64,000 bases of DNA from positions 310,001 through 374,000 of the forward strand of contig NC_014394.1 of NCBI RefSeq assembly GCF_000145255.1, in the 5' to 3' direction. The number at the start of each line of letters is the position of its first letter. Within the stretch, counting starts at the first letter, position 1. The stretch is from Gallionella capsiferriformans ES-2. Lineage in GTDB: Bacteria; Pseudomonadota; Gammaproteobacteria; Burkholderiales; Gallionellaceae. The position numbers were made by a program, and so were the translations under genes. Positions 35,751-44,879 of this stretch are shown here, piece after piece. The notes below the pieces were generated by a model, which searched no databases, was not told where the DNA came from, and worked only from the letters and a program-made list of their open reading frames with translations.

Positions 35751-35781
35751 TTTCTGAACGTTATTGGCTCACGTTCAGAAA
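35751..35781. repeat. Perfect 11-bp inverted repeat without T tract
   Basis: TTTCTGAACGT and ACGTTCAGAAA flank a 9-nt loop, about 100 bp before the cytochrome c gene. The absence of a T run argues against a simple terminator; it could be a protein-binding site or an RNA hairpin. Confidence 0.6.
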
Positions 35782-35821
35782 AGTTGATAGGCAAACTGAG
35801 CGGAGTTGTTTAGAATCACTA

Positions 35822-35846
35822 GCGGAGGAGAAACCTCCGCATCTTT
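35822..35846 (+). promoter_or_regulatory. Leader hairpin before the cytochrome c gene
   Basis: GCGGAGG / CCTCCGC with loop AGAAA, followed by ATCTTT, 33 nt before the ATG at 35880. It may be a weak terminator for upstream transcripts or a leader structure. Confidence 0.5.
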
Positions 35847-35879
35847 ATAAGTTTTTTGATCATAAAACGGAGAGAACAT

Positions 35880-36197
35880 ATGAAATCTATTATCGCAAGT
35901 ATCGCAGTTGCAGCAGGTTTGATGATCGCAGGTTCAGCTATGGCTGTTGATATGCCAGCAAATGGCAAAGCAAAGTGCGGCGCATGCCACGCTGTAGACA
36001 AAAAGGTCGTTGGTCCAGCTTGGACTGAAGTTGCTAAGAAGTATGCTGGCGACAAAGATGCTGAAAGCAAAATCGCTGCTAATGTTACTAAGGGTGGTGC
36101 ATTTGGCTGGAAGATGGGCAATATGCCTCCTAAGGGCATGGGCGCATCCGATGCAGATATCAAAGAACTGTCTAAGTTTATCGCTGGTTTGAAGTAA
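35880..36197 (+). CDS. Periplasmic class I cytochrome c (c551/c552-like)
   Basis: 105 residues. Signal peptide to AMA, then CGACH as the haem site (about 38-42) and a C-terminal GNMPPKGMG stretch providing the Met ligand. Small soluble electron shuttle, a plausible donor to the cbb3 oxidase. GGAGAG precedes ATG 35880; an in-frame start at 35856 would spoil the signal peptide. It is closely similar to the next gene (both contain KKVVGP after CxACHA). Confidence 0.93.
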   Translation: MKSIIASIAVAAGLMIAGSAMAVDMPANGKAKCGACHAVDKKVVGPAWTEVAKKYAGDKDAESKIAANVTKGGAFGWKMGNMPPKGMGASDADIKELSKFIAGLK

Positions 36198-36210
36198 TCT
36201 AGCGGTACTG

Positions 36211-36242
36211 AAGCGAAGCTGATTCGTCGGCTTCGCTTTTTC
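36211..36242 (+). terminator. Terminator after the cytochrome c gene
   Basis: AAGCGAAGC / GCTTCGCTT stem with a T tract. Confidence 0.88.
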
Positions 36243-36272
36243 ATTTGTCGTACGCCTTAAACCGAGAATTCC

Positions 36273-36656
36273 ATGAAAAAAAGTTACGTTTTTCTAGTTG
36301 TGCTGTTTGCGCTGTTTCTGAGCGCTTGCAACAAGACTGAGGAGGCTCATGCCGTTGCGCCTAAAGCTGTGGTGGCGTCGGTTACCGAATCTGCTAAAAC
36401 GATGCCCTTGGCTGCCAGGGAGAATAATTGCACCGCTTGTCATGCGATTGACAAGAAGGTCGTTGGTCCGTCGTGGATGGATATTGCCAACAAATATAAA
36501 GGGGACGCCACTGCCGAAGCGCGTCTGATCATCAAAGTTTCCAAGGGCGGCGCTGGCAACTGGGGAACCATGCCGATGCCGGCGAACGATGCCTCAGGCA
36601 AAAAGCCCGAACAAATGAAGGAACTGGTGCGCTTTATTCTGGCACTGGCTAAATAA
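36273..36656 (+). CDS. Predicted lipoprotein class I cytochrome c
   Basis: 127 residues. Lipobox LSAC at residues 16-19, a linker of about 30 residues, then CTACHAIDKKVVGPSW as haem site and WGTMPMPAND near the Met ligand. It is a membrane-tethered paralogue of the preceding cytochrome. Separate terminators suggest the two genes can be transcribed independently. Confidence 0.92.
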   Translation: MKKSYVFLVVLFALFLSACNKTEEAHAVAPKAVVASVTESAKTMPLAARENNCTACHAIDKKVVGPSWMDIANKYKGDATAEARLIIKVSKGGAGNWGTMPMPANDASGKKPEQMKELVRFILALAK

Positions 36657-36680
36657 GTCGCTACTGAGTAATCTCCATAA

Positions 36681-36704
36681 AAGTCGGTGCGAGCCGGCTT
36701 TTTT
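36681..36704 (+). terminator. Terminator after the lipoprotein cytochrome c gene
   Basis: AGTCGG / CCGGCT hairpin followed by a T run. Confidence 0.8.
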
Positions 36705-36789
36705 GTTGCCCGTCAAATTGACAAGCAGTGCGGCGGCTATGCATAATCGACCGCTTATCGCCACTGCGCTAATTCCCAGGGATTCAACT

Positions 36790-37944
36790 ATGTCATTCCG
36801 CTCTGTTTCACTGTTGTTCACAGCCTTGTTCGCACTGGCCGCATGCGGAAAATCCGCTAACGATCAGGCGGCTGGTGAATTGGTCGTGCGTATCGGCGCA
36901 GTTGCGCCCCTGACCGGTCCTCAGGCGCATCTGGGTAAAGACAACGAGAATGGCACACGCATGGCGATCGACGATGCGAATGCAAAGGGCATTACGATAG
37001 GCGGCAAAAAGGTACATTTCGAATTGATCAGCGAAGATGATCAGGCCGATCCCAAGACGGCGACCATCGTCGCGCAAAAGCTGGTGGACAATAAAGTGGC
37101 AGGTGTGATCGGCCATCTTAATTCCGGCACTACCATTCCAGCTGCAAAAATCTACAGCGATAACGCGATTCCGCAGATTTCACCTTCCGCCACAGCGGTC
37201 AGCTATACCCAACAGGGCTTTAAGACCGCTTTTCGCGTGATGGCGAATGATGCGCAGCAAGGCCGTGCGCTGGGAGAATATGCGGTGAAAAATCTCGGTG
37301 CCGTGAAAATCGCCATCATCGACGACCGTACGGCCTATGGACAGGGGCTCGCAGACGAATTCATCAAAGCCGCCCGTGCCGCAGGTGCGCAGATCGTTGC
37401 GCATGAATATACCAGCGATAAGTCGGTGGATTTCACGGCGGTGTTGACGGCCGTTAAAGGCCGCCAGCCTGATTTGCTGTTCTACGGCGGTATGGATGCG
37501 CAGGGCGGACCGATGGCCAGACAAATCAAGGCGCTTGCGCTGAATGTGAGGCTTATGATGGGTGATGGCGGGTATACACCCGAATTCGTTAAGCTGGCGG
37601 GGGATGCGGCGGAGGGTGCTTATGCCTCACTGCCCGGCGTGCCGCTGGATAAAATGCCGGGCGGGAAAGATTTTTCAGATCGTTTTGTGGCCAAATACCA
37701 GCCTATCCAGTTATACGCGCCCTATTGCTACGATGCGGTCAACGTGATGATTGCCGCAATGCAAAAGGCCGATTCGATTGATCCTGCTAAATATATGCCA
37801 GCGTTAGCCAGTCTGTCGCATCAGGGCGTCACCGCCAATATTCAGTTCGATGGCAACGGAGATCTGAAGGGCGGCGCCGTGACGTTGTATCAGGTCAAAC
37901 AGGGCAAGTGGCAGGTGCTGGAAACCGTTGGCGCGGAAAAATAA
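36790..37944 (+). CDS. livJ: Branched-chain amino acid ABC transporter substrate-binding protein
   Basis: 384 residues. The signal peptide has a lipobox-like LAAC (Cys near 19), so it may be lipid-anchored rather than free as in E. coli LivJ. Peripla_BP_6 domain: VRIGAVAPLTGPQAHLGKD, GVIGHLNSGTTIPAAKIY, and FRVMANDAQQGRALGEY. First gene of livJHMGF. The ligand could be Leu/Ile/Val or another amide-type substrate; the family is broad. Confidence 0.92.
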   Translation: MSFRSVSLLFTALFALAACGKSANDQAAGELVVRIGAVAPLTGPQAHLGKDNENGTRMAIDDANAKGITIGGKKVHFELISEDDQADPKTATIVAQKLVDNKVAGVIGHLNSGTTIPAAKIYSDNAIPQISPSATAVSYTQQGFKTAFRVMANDAQQGRALGEYAVKNLGAVKIAIIDDRTAYGQGLADEFIKAARAAGAQIVAHEYTSDKSVDFTAVLTAVKGRQPDLLFYGGMDAQGGPMARQIKALALNVRLMMGDGGYTPEFVKLAGDAAEGAYASLPGVPLDKMPGGKDFSDRFVAKYQPIQLYAPYCYDAVNVMIAAMQKADSIDPAKYMPALASLSHQGVTANIQFDGNGDLKGGAVTLYQVKQGKWQVLETVGAEK

Positions 37945-37974
37945 TCCTTAAAACGGATTTTAATCGCACCCGCA

Positions 37975-38898
37975 ATGGAAATATTTTTTCAGCAAATCAT
38001 CAACGGTCTGGTGCAGGGCAGTGTGTATGCGCTGGTGGCATTGGGCTATACCATGGTGTACGGCATACTGGGACTGATCAACTTCGCCCACGGTGAGGTG
38101 GTGATGGTGGGCGCGATGCTGGCGCTGTCAGCACTGACCGCGTTGATCGGCTGGGGGGTGCCGCCGCTGCTGGCCTTGCCGGTCAGCCTGTTGCTGGCTA
38201 TGGCAGGCTGCATGCTGCTGGGTTTTGGCATCGAACGTATCGCCTACCGGCCACTGCGCCATGCGCCGCGCTTAGCGCCGTTAATTACAGCTATCGGCGT
38301 CTCCATCGTGCTGCAGAATCTGGCGATGATGATCTGGGGGCGCGAATACCACGCCTTTCCTCAGTTGATCAACAATCAGTCACACCACGTTGGCGGCGCA
38401 ATTATCAACGATATTCAAATCATTATTATCATCATGGCGTTTGTGATCATGGCGGGCTTAATGCTGATTGTGCATCGCACATCGCTGGGGCGTGCAATGC
38501 GGGCGGTAGCTGAAAATCAGCACGCCGCGCAATTGATGGGCGTGGATGTCAATCGGGTCATCTCGGTCACCTTTATGCTGGGTTCGGCACTGGCGGCTAT
38601 CGCAGGATTGATGGTCAGCGCCAACTACGGTCTGGCACATTATTACATGGGATTTTTGCTGGGATTAAAAGCCTTTACGGCGGCGGTGCTGGGCGGGATC
38701 GGCAACCTGCGCGGTGCGATGCTGGGCGGCTTGCTGCTGGGGTTGATCGAGAGTCTGGGCGCGGGTTATATCGGTGATCTGACGGGCGGATTTTTGGGCA
38801 GCCAGTATCAGGACGTATTTGCTTTCTTCGTGCTGATCGCCGTCCTCGTGTTCAGACCTTCCGGGTTGCTCGGTGAACGACTGGCGGAGCGTGCATGA
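37975..38898 (+). CDS. livH: Branched-chain amino acid ABC transporter permease
   Basis: 307 residues, eight or so helices. NGLVQGSVYALVALGYTMVYGI at the N-terminus and GRAMRAVAENQHAAQLMGVDV as the coupling loop. 30 nt after livJ, with no clear ribosome binding site; the stop overlaps livM. Confidence 0.94.
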   Translation: MEIFFQQIINGLVQGSVYALVALGYTMVYGILGLINFAHGEVVMVGAMLALSALTALIGWGVPPLLALPVSLLLAMAGCMLLGFGIERIAYRPLRHAPRLAPLITAIGVSIVLQNLAMMIWGREYHAFPQLINNQSHHVGGAIINDIQIIIIIMAFVIMAGLMLIVHRTSLGRAMRAVAENQHAAQLMGVDVNRVISVTFMLGSALAAIAGLMVSANYGLAHYYMGFLLGLKAFTAAVLGGIGNLRGAMLGGLLLGLIESLGAGYIGDLTGGFLGSQYQDVFAFFVLIAVLVFRPSGLLGERLAERA

Positions 38899-39995
38899 AA
38901 AAATATAATTTTTCAACGCAGCACGTTCTAAACGGGTTGCTGCTGGTCTCGGTGCTCTTGTTGCCATTTTTGACTGATGCGCTGCTCGGGCGCGGTTGGG
39001 TGCGCATCGTCGATTTCGCCATGCTCTATATCATGCTGGCGTTAGGGCTTAACATCGTGGTCGGCTATGCGGGGCTGCTGGATTTGGGCTACATCGCGTT
39101 CTTCGCGGTGGGCGCGTATTGTTATGCGCTGACCGGATCTCCCCATCTGGCGCTGGCCTTCCCCTTGCTCTTTCCGGACGGCTTGCATCTGTCGTTCTGG
39201 ATCGTATTGCCGCTGGCAGCGGTTTTGGCTGGCGGTTTTGGCGTATTGCTCGGCGCGCCGACCTTGCGTTTGAGAGGCGATTATCTGGCCATCGTGACGC
39301 TGGGTTTCGGTGAAATCATCCGCATCTTCATGAATAACCTGAATGCGCCGGTGAATTTCACCAACGGCCCGCAGGGCATCAGTCGCATCGATCCGATCAG
39401 TGTGGCGGGTGTTTCGCTGAATAGCACGCAGCAGGTGATGGGGATTACGCTGCCTTCGGTGCATCTGTATTTCTACCTGTTTTTGGCTTTTACGATGTTG
39501 GTGGTATTTGTGTCCAGCCGTCTTGAAAAGTCGCGCATTGGACGCGCCTGGATGGCCATACGCGAGGATGAGATTGCCGCCTCCGCAATGGGCATTAATA
39601 CACGCAATCTGAAGTTGCTGGCCTTTGCGATGGGTGCGATGTTTGGCGGCGTGTCAGGCACCTTGTTCGCCGGATTTCAAGGATTCGTCAGCCCGGAAAG
39701 CTTCAGTTTGATGGAATCCATCATGGTGTTATGCATGGTGGTGTTAGGCGGCATGGGGCATATCTACGGCGTGATTCTGGGTGGCTTGCTGCTCGCCTTG
39801 TTGCCCGAAGTGCTGCGCCACAGCGTGGTGCCCTTGCAGCAGGCGTTGTTCGGCAAGACACTGATTGATCCGGAAAGTCTGCGTATGTTGCTGTTTGGTG
39901 TCGCGCTGATTGTTGTGATGTTGTATCGCCCCGCAGGTTTATGGCCTTCGCGCGTGCGTCGCCGTGAGCTGGAATCCGACGAGGCCGCACGATGA
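38895..39995 (+). CDS. livM: Branched-chain amino acid ABC transporter permease
   Basis: 366 residues. ALGLNIVVGYAGLLDLGYIAF is the family hallmark, and GRAWMAIREDEIAASAMGI is the coupling loop. GGAG precedes the ATG, which overlaps livH; its stop overlaps livG. Confidence 0.94.
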   Translation: MKKYNFSTQHVLNGLLLVSVLLLPFLTDALLGRGWVRIVDFAMLYIMLALGLNIVVGYAGLLDLGYIAFFAVGAYCYALTGSPHLALAFPLLFPDGLHLSFWIVLPLAAVLAGGFGVLLGAPTLRLRGDYLAIVTLGFGEIIRIFMNNLNAPVNFTNGPQGISRIDPISVAGVSLNSTQQVMGITLPSVHLYFYLFLAFTMLVVFVSSRLEKSRIGRAWMAIREDEIAASAMGINTRNLKLLAFAMGAMFGGVSGTLFAGFQGFVSPESFSLMESIMVLCMVVLGGMGHIYGVILGGLLLALLPEVLRHSVVPLQQALFGKTLIDPESLRMLLFGVALIVVMLYRPAGLWPSRVRRRELESDEAAR

Positions 39996-40762
39996 GCGAA
40001 CCGTTACTGGCGCTGACAGGCATCGGCAAGCAATTCGGCGGGCTCTCCGCCCTGACGGATGTTTCGTTGCATATTAACGCTGGCGAAATCTACGGGCTGA
40101 TCGGCCCGAACGGGGCGGGGAAAACTACGCTGTTTAACGTAGTCACCGGCCTGTATCAGGCAAGTTCGGGTGAATTTCGCTTCAATGGCCGCCGCTTTCA
40201 AACCGGTGCGCCGCATTTGCTGGCACAGGCCGGGATTGCGCGCACCTTCCAGAATATTCGCCTGTTTGCCAATCTTACCGCGCTGGAAAATGTGCTGATC
40301 GGGCGCCATGCGCGAACCCGTGCCGGCGTGTTCGGTGCCCTGTTTAAGAACCGGGCGACGCGGGATGAAGAGCGCGCGTCCATTGCGCGCGCGCGCCAAT
40401 TGCTGGACTATGTCGGCATCAGCAAGCCTCATCAGACGCTGGCGAAGAATCTGTCCTACGGCGAACAGCGTCGTCTGGAAATCGCCCGCGCGCTGGCCAC
40501 CGAACCGCTGCTGCTGGCGCTCGATGAACCTGCGGCCGGCATGAACGCGACTGAGACGGAGAGTTTGAAGGTATTGTTGCAGGCCATCCGTTCTACAGGC
40601 GTTACCGTGATGCTGATCGAACACGATGTAAAGCTGATTATGGGACTGTGCGACCGGGTGGCGGTACTCGACTACGGCCGTAAAATTGCTGAGGGAACAC
40701 CGGATGACGTGCGCAATAATCCCGGCGTCATCGCCGCCTATATTGGAGCGGAGAGTGAATAA
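39992..40762 (+). CDS. livG: Branched-chain amino acid ABC transporter ATPase
   Basis: 256 residues: Walker [23 protein letters not shown], signature LSYGEQRRLEIARAL, Walker B LLALDEPAAGMN and H-loop EHDVKLIMG. The ATG overlaps the livM stop. Confidence 0.95.
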   Translation: MSEPLLALTGIGKQFGGLSALTDVSLHINAGEIYGLIGPNGAGKTTLFNVVTGLYQASSGEFRFNGRRFQTGAPHLLAQAGIARTFQNIRLFANLTALENVLIGRHARTRAGVFGALFKNRATRDEERASIARARQLLDYVGISKPHQTLAKNLSYGEQRRLEIARALATEPLLLALDEPAAGMNATETESLKVLLQAIRSTGVTVMLIEHDVKLIMGLCDRVAVLDYGRKIAEGTPDDVRNNPGVIAAYIGAESE

Positions 40763-41468
40763 ACTTCTGGAAATAAGCGGGCTGGAAGTCGGCTATGGCG
40801 GAATTCATGCCGTTAAGGGGATCGATTTTCATATCGGTCAGGGTGAACTGGTCGCGCTGATCGGCAGCAACGGTGCGGGAAAAACGACCACGCTCAAAGC
40901 CCTAGCCGGACTCATCGCGCCCGCTGGCGGGGAAATTATTTATGACGGTAGCGTTTTAAACGCCGTTCCTGCGCATCAGCGCGTATCCATGGGTATTGCG
41001 TTAGTACCCGAAGGTCGCGGCGTATTTGCGCGTCTGACGGTGGCCGAAAACCTCCTGATGGGGGCTTATAGTCGTTGCGATCAGGCACAAATCAATGAGG
41101 ATCTGGCGCGTATGTACGCCTTGTTTCCGCGCCTTGTCGAGCGCCGCGATCAACTGGCCGGCACACTGTCCGGGGGTGAGCAGCAGATGCTGGCGATGGC
41201 GCGCGCCTTGATGAGTCGTCCGCGCCTGTTAATGCTCGATGAACCCAGCATGGGACTGGCACCCTTGATGGTGAAGAAGATTTTTGAAACGATCCGCGAG
41301 GTTGCGGCTCAGGGTATGAGCATACTGCTGGTTGAGCAAAATGCCAGGCTCGCGCTGCAGGTCTCCTCGCGCAGCTACGTGATGGAGGGTGGATCGATTG
41401 CCCTGTCGGGCGTATCGGCTGACTTGCTGGGCAGCGATGCGGTACAGCGCGCTTATCTGGGCGCTTAA
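40755..41468 (+). CDS. livF: Branched-chain amino acid ABC transporter ATPase
   Basis: 237 residues: Walker A GSNGAGKTTT, VPEGRGVFARLTV, signature LSGGEQQMLAMARAL, Walker B LLMLDEPSMGLAP. GTG 40755 fits: it overlaps the livG stop and has a purine-rich GGAGCGGAGA upstream. The upstream in-frame ATG at 40686 lies deep in livG and is rejected. Confidence 0.95.
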   Translation: MNKLLEISGLEVGYGGIHAVKGIDFHIGQGELVALIGSNGAGKTTTLKALAGLIAPAGGEIIYDGSVLNAVPAHQRVSMGIALVPEGRGVFARLTVAENLLMGAYSRCDQAQINEDLARMYALFPRLVERRDQLAGTLSGGEQQMLAMARALMSRPRLLMLDEPSMGLAPLMVKKIFETIREVAAQGMSILLVEQNARLALQVSSRSYVMEGGSIALSGVSADLLGSDAVQRAYLGA

Positions 41469-41472
41469 TACG

Positions 41473-43410
41473 CTAGCTGCTCCATTGCGCATTGAGCAGC
41501 CGGTCGCGTGTCAGCTGTAGCGCGAAGGCACAATCTTTACGGTGGATGGTAATACCCCGGTCGCGTGTGACATAGGCGATGATCACATCGGGGGGCGCGG
41601 GGTTGCAGCATTTGGCAGGGCGGGTCACCAGATTCCCCAGCCCTTCGATCAGTATGCCTGTCGCTGAACGTTTTTCCGCCGGTGCCCTGAACACGGGTTT
41701 TGCAATCGCGATTATTTTATTGGGCAGTTCAGCGCTGAGCGCCACCGCAATGCGGCGCTGGGTGATTTCGTTGCGTCCGAGGGCGGCCAGCAGATCGTCC
41801 AGCTTATTGAAATGCAGGCGTTGCGCGAGTTTTTCCTGATTCACTGAAGTCACGCCATGGCGTTGTAATTCGCGATCTAACTGTATTCTGCCTTGCGCGA
41901 TACTCTCATCGATGTTCTGGTTCTTGAACCAGGCCCGCACCTTGGCGCGGGCGCGGGCACCCTGTAAAAATCCCAGCGCAGGGGTGAGCCAGTCGCGGCT
42001 GGGTCCGCCTTGTTTCGTGGTTAAGATTTCCACGCGCTGACCGTTTTGTAACTTGTAGTTGAGCGGCACGATCGCGCCATCCACTTTCGCGCCGCGTGTG
42101 CGGTGTCCCAGATCGGTATGCAGCATGTAGGCGAAATCAACCGGTGTCGCGCCTTTGGGCAGGTCAACGACGCGGCCTTGCGGCGTGAGCACGTAGACCT
42201 GATCGTGAAATAGCTCATTTTTGAATTGCGCCTGCAAATCGCCGCGATCCGTCAGGTCGTCTTTCCATTCCAGTATCTGCCGCAGCCAGATGATCTTTTC
42301 ATCGAGCTTGGCGTCCGTCTTGCCGCCCTCTTTGTAGCGCCAGTGAGCGGCGACGCCCAACTCGGAATACTGGTGCATTTCACGGGTACGAATCTGCACC
42401 TCGAAATTTTGTTCGCGCGGGCCGATTACGGCGGTATGCAGCGAGCGGTAGTTGTTGCTCTTGGGGCGCGCGATATAGTCATCGTATTCGCTGCCGATCT
42501 GTGTCCAGAGATCATGCACCAGACTGAGCGATGCGTAGCAGCTTTGCACATCGTCCACTAGGATGCGCACCGCGCGCACGTCGTACAGTTCATCAAACGC
42601 CAGGTGTTTGCGCTTCATTTTGTTGATGATGCTGTAAATATGTTTGGGGCGGCCCGTCACCTCGGCCTCTATCCCCGCAGCGCTAAGGGTGCGTTTGAGT
42701 TGCTGTACGACGTCATCGATGTAGCGTTCGCGATCGACACGTCGTTCATCGAGCAGTCTTGCGACTTGTTTGTACAGTACCGGATCGAGATAGCGCACGG
42801 ATAAATCTTCCAGCTCCCATTTGATTTGCCATACGCCGAGGCGGTTTGCCAGCGGCGCGAACAGGCTCTGTGTCTCCTGTGCGATCAGTTTTTGCTCATC
42901 CGGGCTTGCACCTGACAGGCAGCGCAGCGTCTGGGTGCGTTCGGCTAATTTAATCAGCACGACGCGAATATCGCTGACCATCGCCAGCAACATTTTTCGC
43001 AGCACATCGATCTGCTGGCTGTTGTCGATTTTCTTGTCGGTACTGCGCAACTCGCGAAATTGTTTGATTTGCTCCAGACGCGAAATGCCCTCGACCAGTG
43101 CCATGACGGGCGCGCCGAAGTCGGTTTTCAGCTTTTCAGCCCAGTCGTCCAGATACTCAGGGACAGCATGCAGGATCGTCGCCGCGATGGTTTCATGATC
43201 CATGTTCATGCCGATTAAGATCGAGGCCGATCCCAGCGCGTGTTGCATCAATGGCGTGCCGGTGAGCTCCGTCTGTCCTCTGTAGAGCGGTTCGGCGACT
43301 GCGCAGGCGCGAGCGATGACATCGATTTCCTCAGGGGAAAATAAACCTGCTAGGCCCGGCAGCCAGGACATCGCATCGGTTTGTGATGATGTGCTCTGAA
43401 TGGAAACCAT
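41473..43410 (-). CDS. relA: RelA-type (p)ppGpp synthetase lacking the ACT domain
   Basis: 645 residues. The HD domain is degenerate (ILHAVPEY in place of LLHDVxED), so hydrolase activity is not expected. The synthetase domain has EYDDYIARPKSNNYRSLHT, whose EXDD motif marks RelA rather than SpoT, and VQIRTREMHQYSELGVAAHW. TGS domain, then the Cys-containing zinc-finger region (PAKCCNPAP...HRKDCAFAL). The protein stops right after it (RLLNAQWSS) without the usual C-terminal ACT/RRM domain. It starts directly after the tauE-like stop (TAAATG) and is convergent with livF. Confidence 0.93.
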   Translation of the reverse strand: MVSIQSTSSQTDAMSWLPGLAGLFSPEEIDVIARACAVAEPLYRGQTELTGTPLMQHALGSASILIGMNMDHETIAATILHAVPEYLDDWAEKLKTDFGAPVMALVEGISRLEQIKQFRELRSTDKKIDNSQQIDVLRKMLLAMVSDIRVVLIKLAERTQTLRCLSGASPDEQKLIAQETQSLFAPLANRLGVWQIKWELEDLSVRYLDPVLYKQVARLLDERRVDRERYIDDVVQQLKRTLSAAGIEAEVTGRPKHIYSIINKMKRKHLAFDELYDVRAVRILVDDVQSCYASLSLVHDLWTQIGSEYDDYIARPKSNNYRSLHTAVIGPREQNFEVQIRTREMHQYSELGVAAHWRYKEGGKTDAKLDEKIIWLRQILEWKDDLTDRGDLQAQFKNELFHDQVYVLTPQGRVVDLPKGATPVDFAYMLHTDLGHRTRGAKVDGAIVPLNYKLQNGQRVEILTTKQGGPSRDWLTPALGFLQGARARAKVRAWFKNQNIDESIAQGRIQLDRELQRHGVTSVNQEKLAQRLHFNKLDDLLAALGRNEITQRRIAVALSAELPNKIIAIAKPVFRAPAEKRSATGILIEGLGNLVTRPAKCCNPAPPDVIIAYVTRDRGITIHRKDCAFALQLTRDRLLNAQWSS

Positions 43411-44202
43411 TTATCCTAAGACCTTGAAAAGTAATTTTGTGGCGAGCAGCAAAAGCAGTACCGCGAATAATTTGCGCAGCACGCCTATATTCATCCGGTG
43501 TGCGGCTTTGGCGCCCAGCGGCGCGGTGATGACGCTGGCTGCAGCTGTCCACAGCAAGCAGGGCAGATAAACGTAGCCCAGGCTCAACGGGGGGAGTCCG
43601 GAGGCATTGAGGCCGGTTGCCACATAGCCTATCGTGCCGCCGATGGCCACAGGAAAACTGATGGCCGCCGAGGTGCCGATGGCGTGCCGGATCGATAGGT
43701 TGCTGCGCAACAGGAAGGGGATGACGACCGTGCCGCCGCCGATGGAAACTAAGCTGCTCAAGGTGCCTGCGAATACCCCGAACAGCCTGATGATCAGCTT
43801 GCCGGGCAGTTGACGCGAGACGGGCGGGCGCAGGTCGAACAGGATTTGTGCGGCGGCGAAATACACGAACAGCGCAAATAAAATCCCGACAAAATGGGTC
43901 GGAATGCTGGTGGCAAGCAGGGAGCCCAAGCCTGTGCCGATCAGGATGCCGGGTGTGATGGTGCGCACTACGTTCCAGTCAACCGCCCTGTGCTGGTGGT
44001 GCTTGTACAGGCTGGCAAGGGCTGTGAAAATGATGGTTGCCATCGAGGTGCCCAGCGCCAGATGCAGCAGGTGTTCGGGCGGGAATTGCTGTGCATCGAA
44101 CAATAGCAGCAGGACGGGTACCAGTACCGTACCGCCGCCGATGCCGAACAGTCCGCCCAGCAGGCCGACGGTTGCACCCAGCAGCAGGTAGGCCCATTCC
44201 AT
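43411..44202 (-). CDS. TauE/SafE-family membrane protein
   Basis: 263 residues, about eight helices. Two repeats carry the family motif: LLGGLFGIGGGTVLVPVLL near the N-terminus and LSSLVSIGGGTVVIPFLL near 145. The family exports sulfonates, sulfite or related anions; the substrate here is unknown. The start ATG 44202 overlaps the end of the EVE gene; longer in-frame upstream sequence is antisense-like and rejected. Confidence 0.9.
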   Translation of the reverse strand: MEWAYLLLGATVGLLGGLFGIGGGTVLVPVLLLLFDAQQFPPEHLLHLALGTSMATIIFTALASLYKHHQHRAVDWNVVRTITPGILIGTGLGSLLATSIPTHFVGILFALFVYFAAAQILFDLRPPVSRQLPGKLIIRLFGVFAGTLSSLVSIGGGTVVIPFLLRSNLSIRHAIGTSAAISFPVAIGGTIGYVATGLNASGLPPLSLGYVYLPCLLWTAAASVITAPLGAKAAHRMNIGVLRKLFAVLLLLLATKLLFKVLG

Positions 44203-44203
44203 A

Positions 44204-44668
44204 TCAGTCGCGAACCAGTACCGTGGTGATGTAATTCCACTCAAGCGGGTCGAGCGGGGTGATGGAGAGGCGGTTGCCTTGTTGCAAGGTGCGCATGCGT
44301 TCGAGTTCAGGATGCAGACGCAACTCACTGAGCGAAATGAGCGGGATTTTTTTGACCAGTTGCACATCGACATTGAACCAGCGTGGCTGTTCCGGAGTGG
44401 CTTTTTCGTCGAAATACTTGCTGGTTTGATCGTATTGTTTTGCGTCCGGATAGGCCGTGGTCGATACGCGTGCGATGCCGGCAATGCCGGGTATTTTGCA
44501 GTTGGAGTGATAAAACAGTACGCCGTCGCCGATAGCCATCTGGTCGCGCATAAAATTGCGTGCCTGATAGTTGCGCACGCCATACCAGGCCACACTTTGA
44601 TCGGGGAAGCTGGCCAGATCGTCAATGCTGACGTCGGCGGGTTCAGATTTCATAAGCCAGTAGCGCAT
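44204..44668 (-). CDS. EVE domain protein
   Basis: 154 residues: MRYWLMKSEPADVSIDDL, WYGVRNYQARNFMRDQMAIGD and VLFYHSNCKIPGIAG are the EVE/PUA-like signature. EVE domains bind modified bases in nucleic acids. In betaproteobacteria the gene is often near zapA and 6S RNA, as here. Alone it gives no sign of a restriction system. Confidence 0.93.
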   Translation of the reverse strand: MRYWLMKSEPADVSIDDLASFPDQSVAWYGVRNYQARNFMRDQMAIGDGVLFYHSNCKIPGIAGIARVSTTAYPDAKQYDQTSKYFDEKATPEQPRWFNVDVQLVKKIPLISLSELRLHPELERMRTLQQGNRLSITPLDPLEWNYITTVLVRD

Positions 44669-44879
44669 GGAGTATTTTATCGTGTTGGGTTGTTGTTAAA
44701 TAATTATTTAAAATCAATATGTTGCATATTTTTATGCCTTGCGCGAATCGCTGCGTACAGCATAGGTGCTCATAGTACTCGAAGGATCACTTTCGTGTTC
44801 ATTGGCATGAACTGAGAAGTTGCGTTACCCTGTGGCACTTGCCGGAGTCATAACTATAACCAGTCAACGAGAATAAATC

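Noticed and set aside
41473-43410. Bifunctional SpoT/Rel
   Set aside because: The HD motif is lost and the synthetase carries EXDD, both RelA features.
44203-44625. 140-codon upstream extension of the TauE-like protein
   Set aside because: The extension overlaps the EVE gene in another frame and lacks homology; ATG 44202 begins the family sequence.
44204-44668. EVE protein as part of a defence island
   Set aside because: No nuclease, methylase or helicase nearby; the zapA/6S RNA neighbourhood is a housekeeping context.
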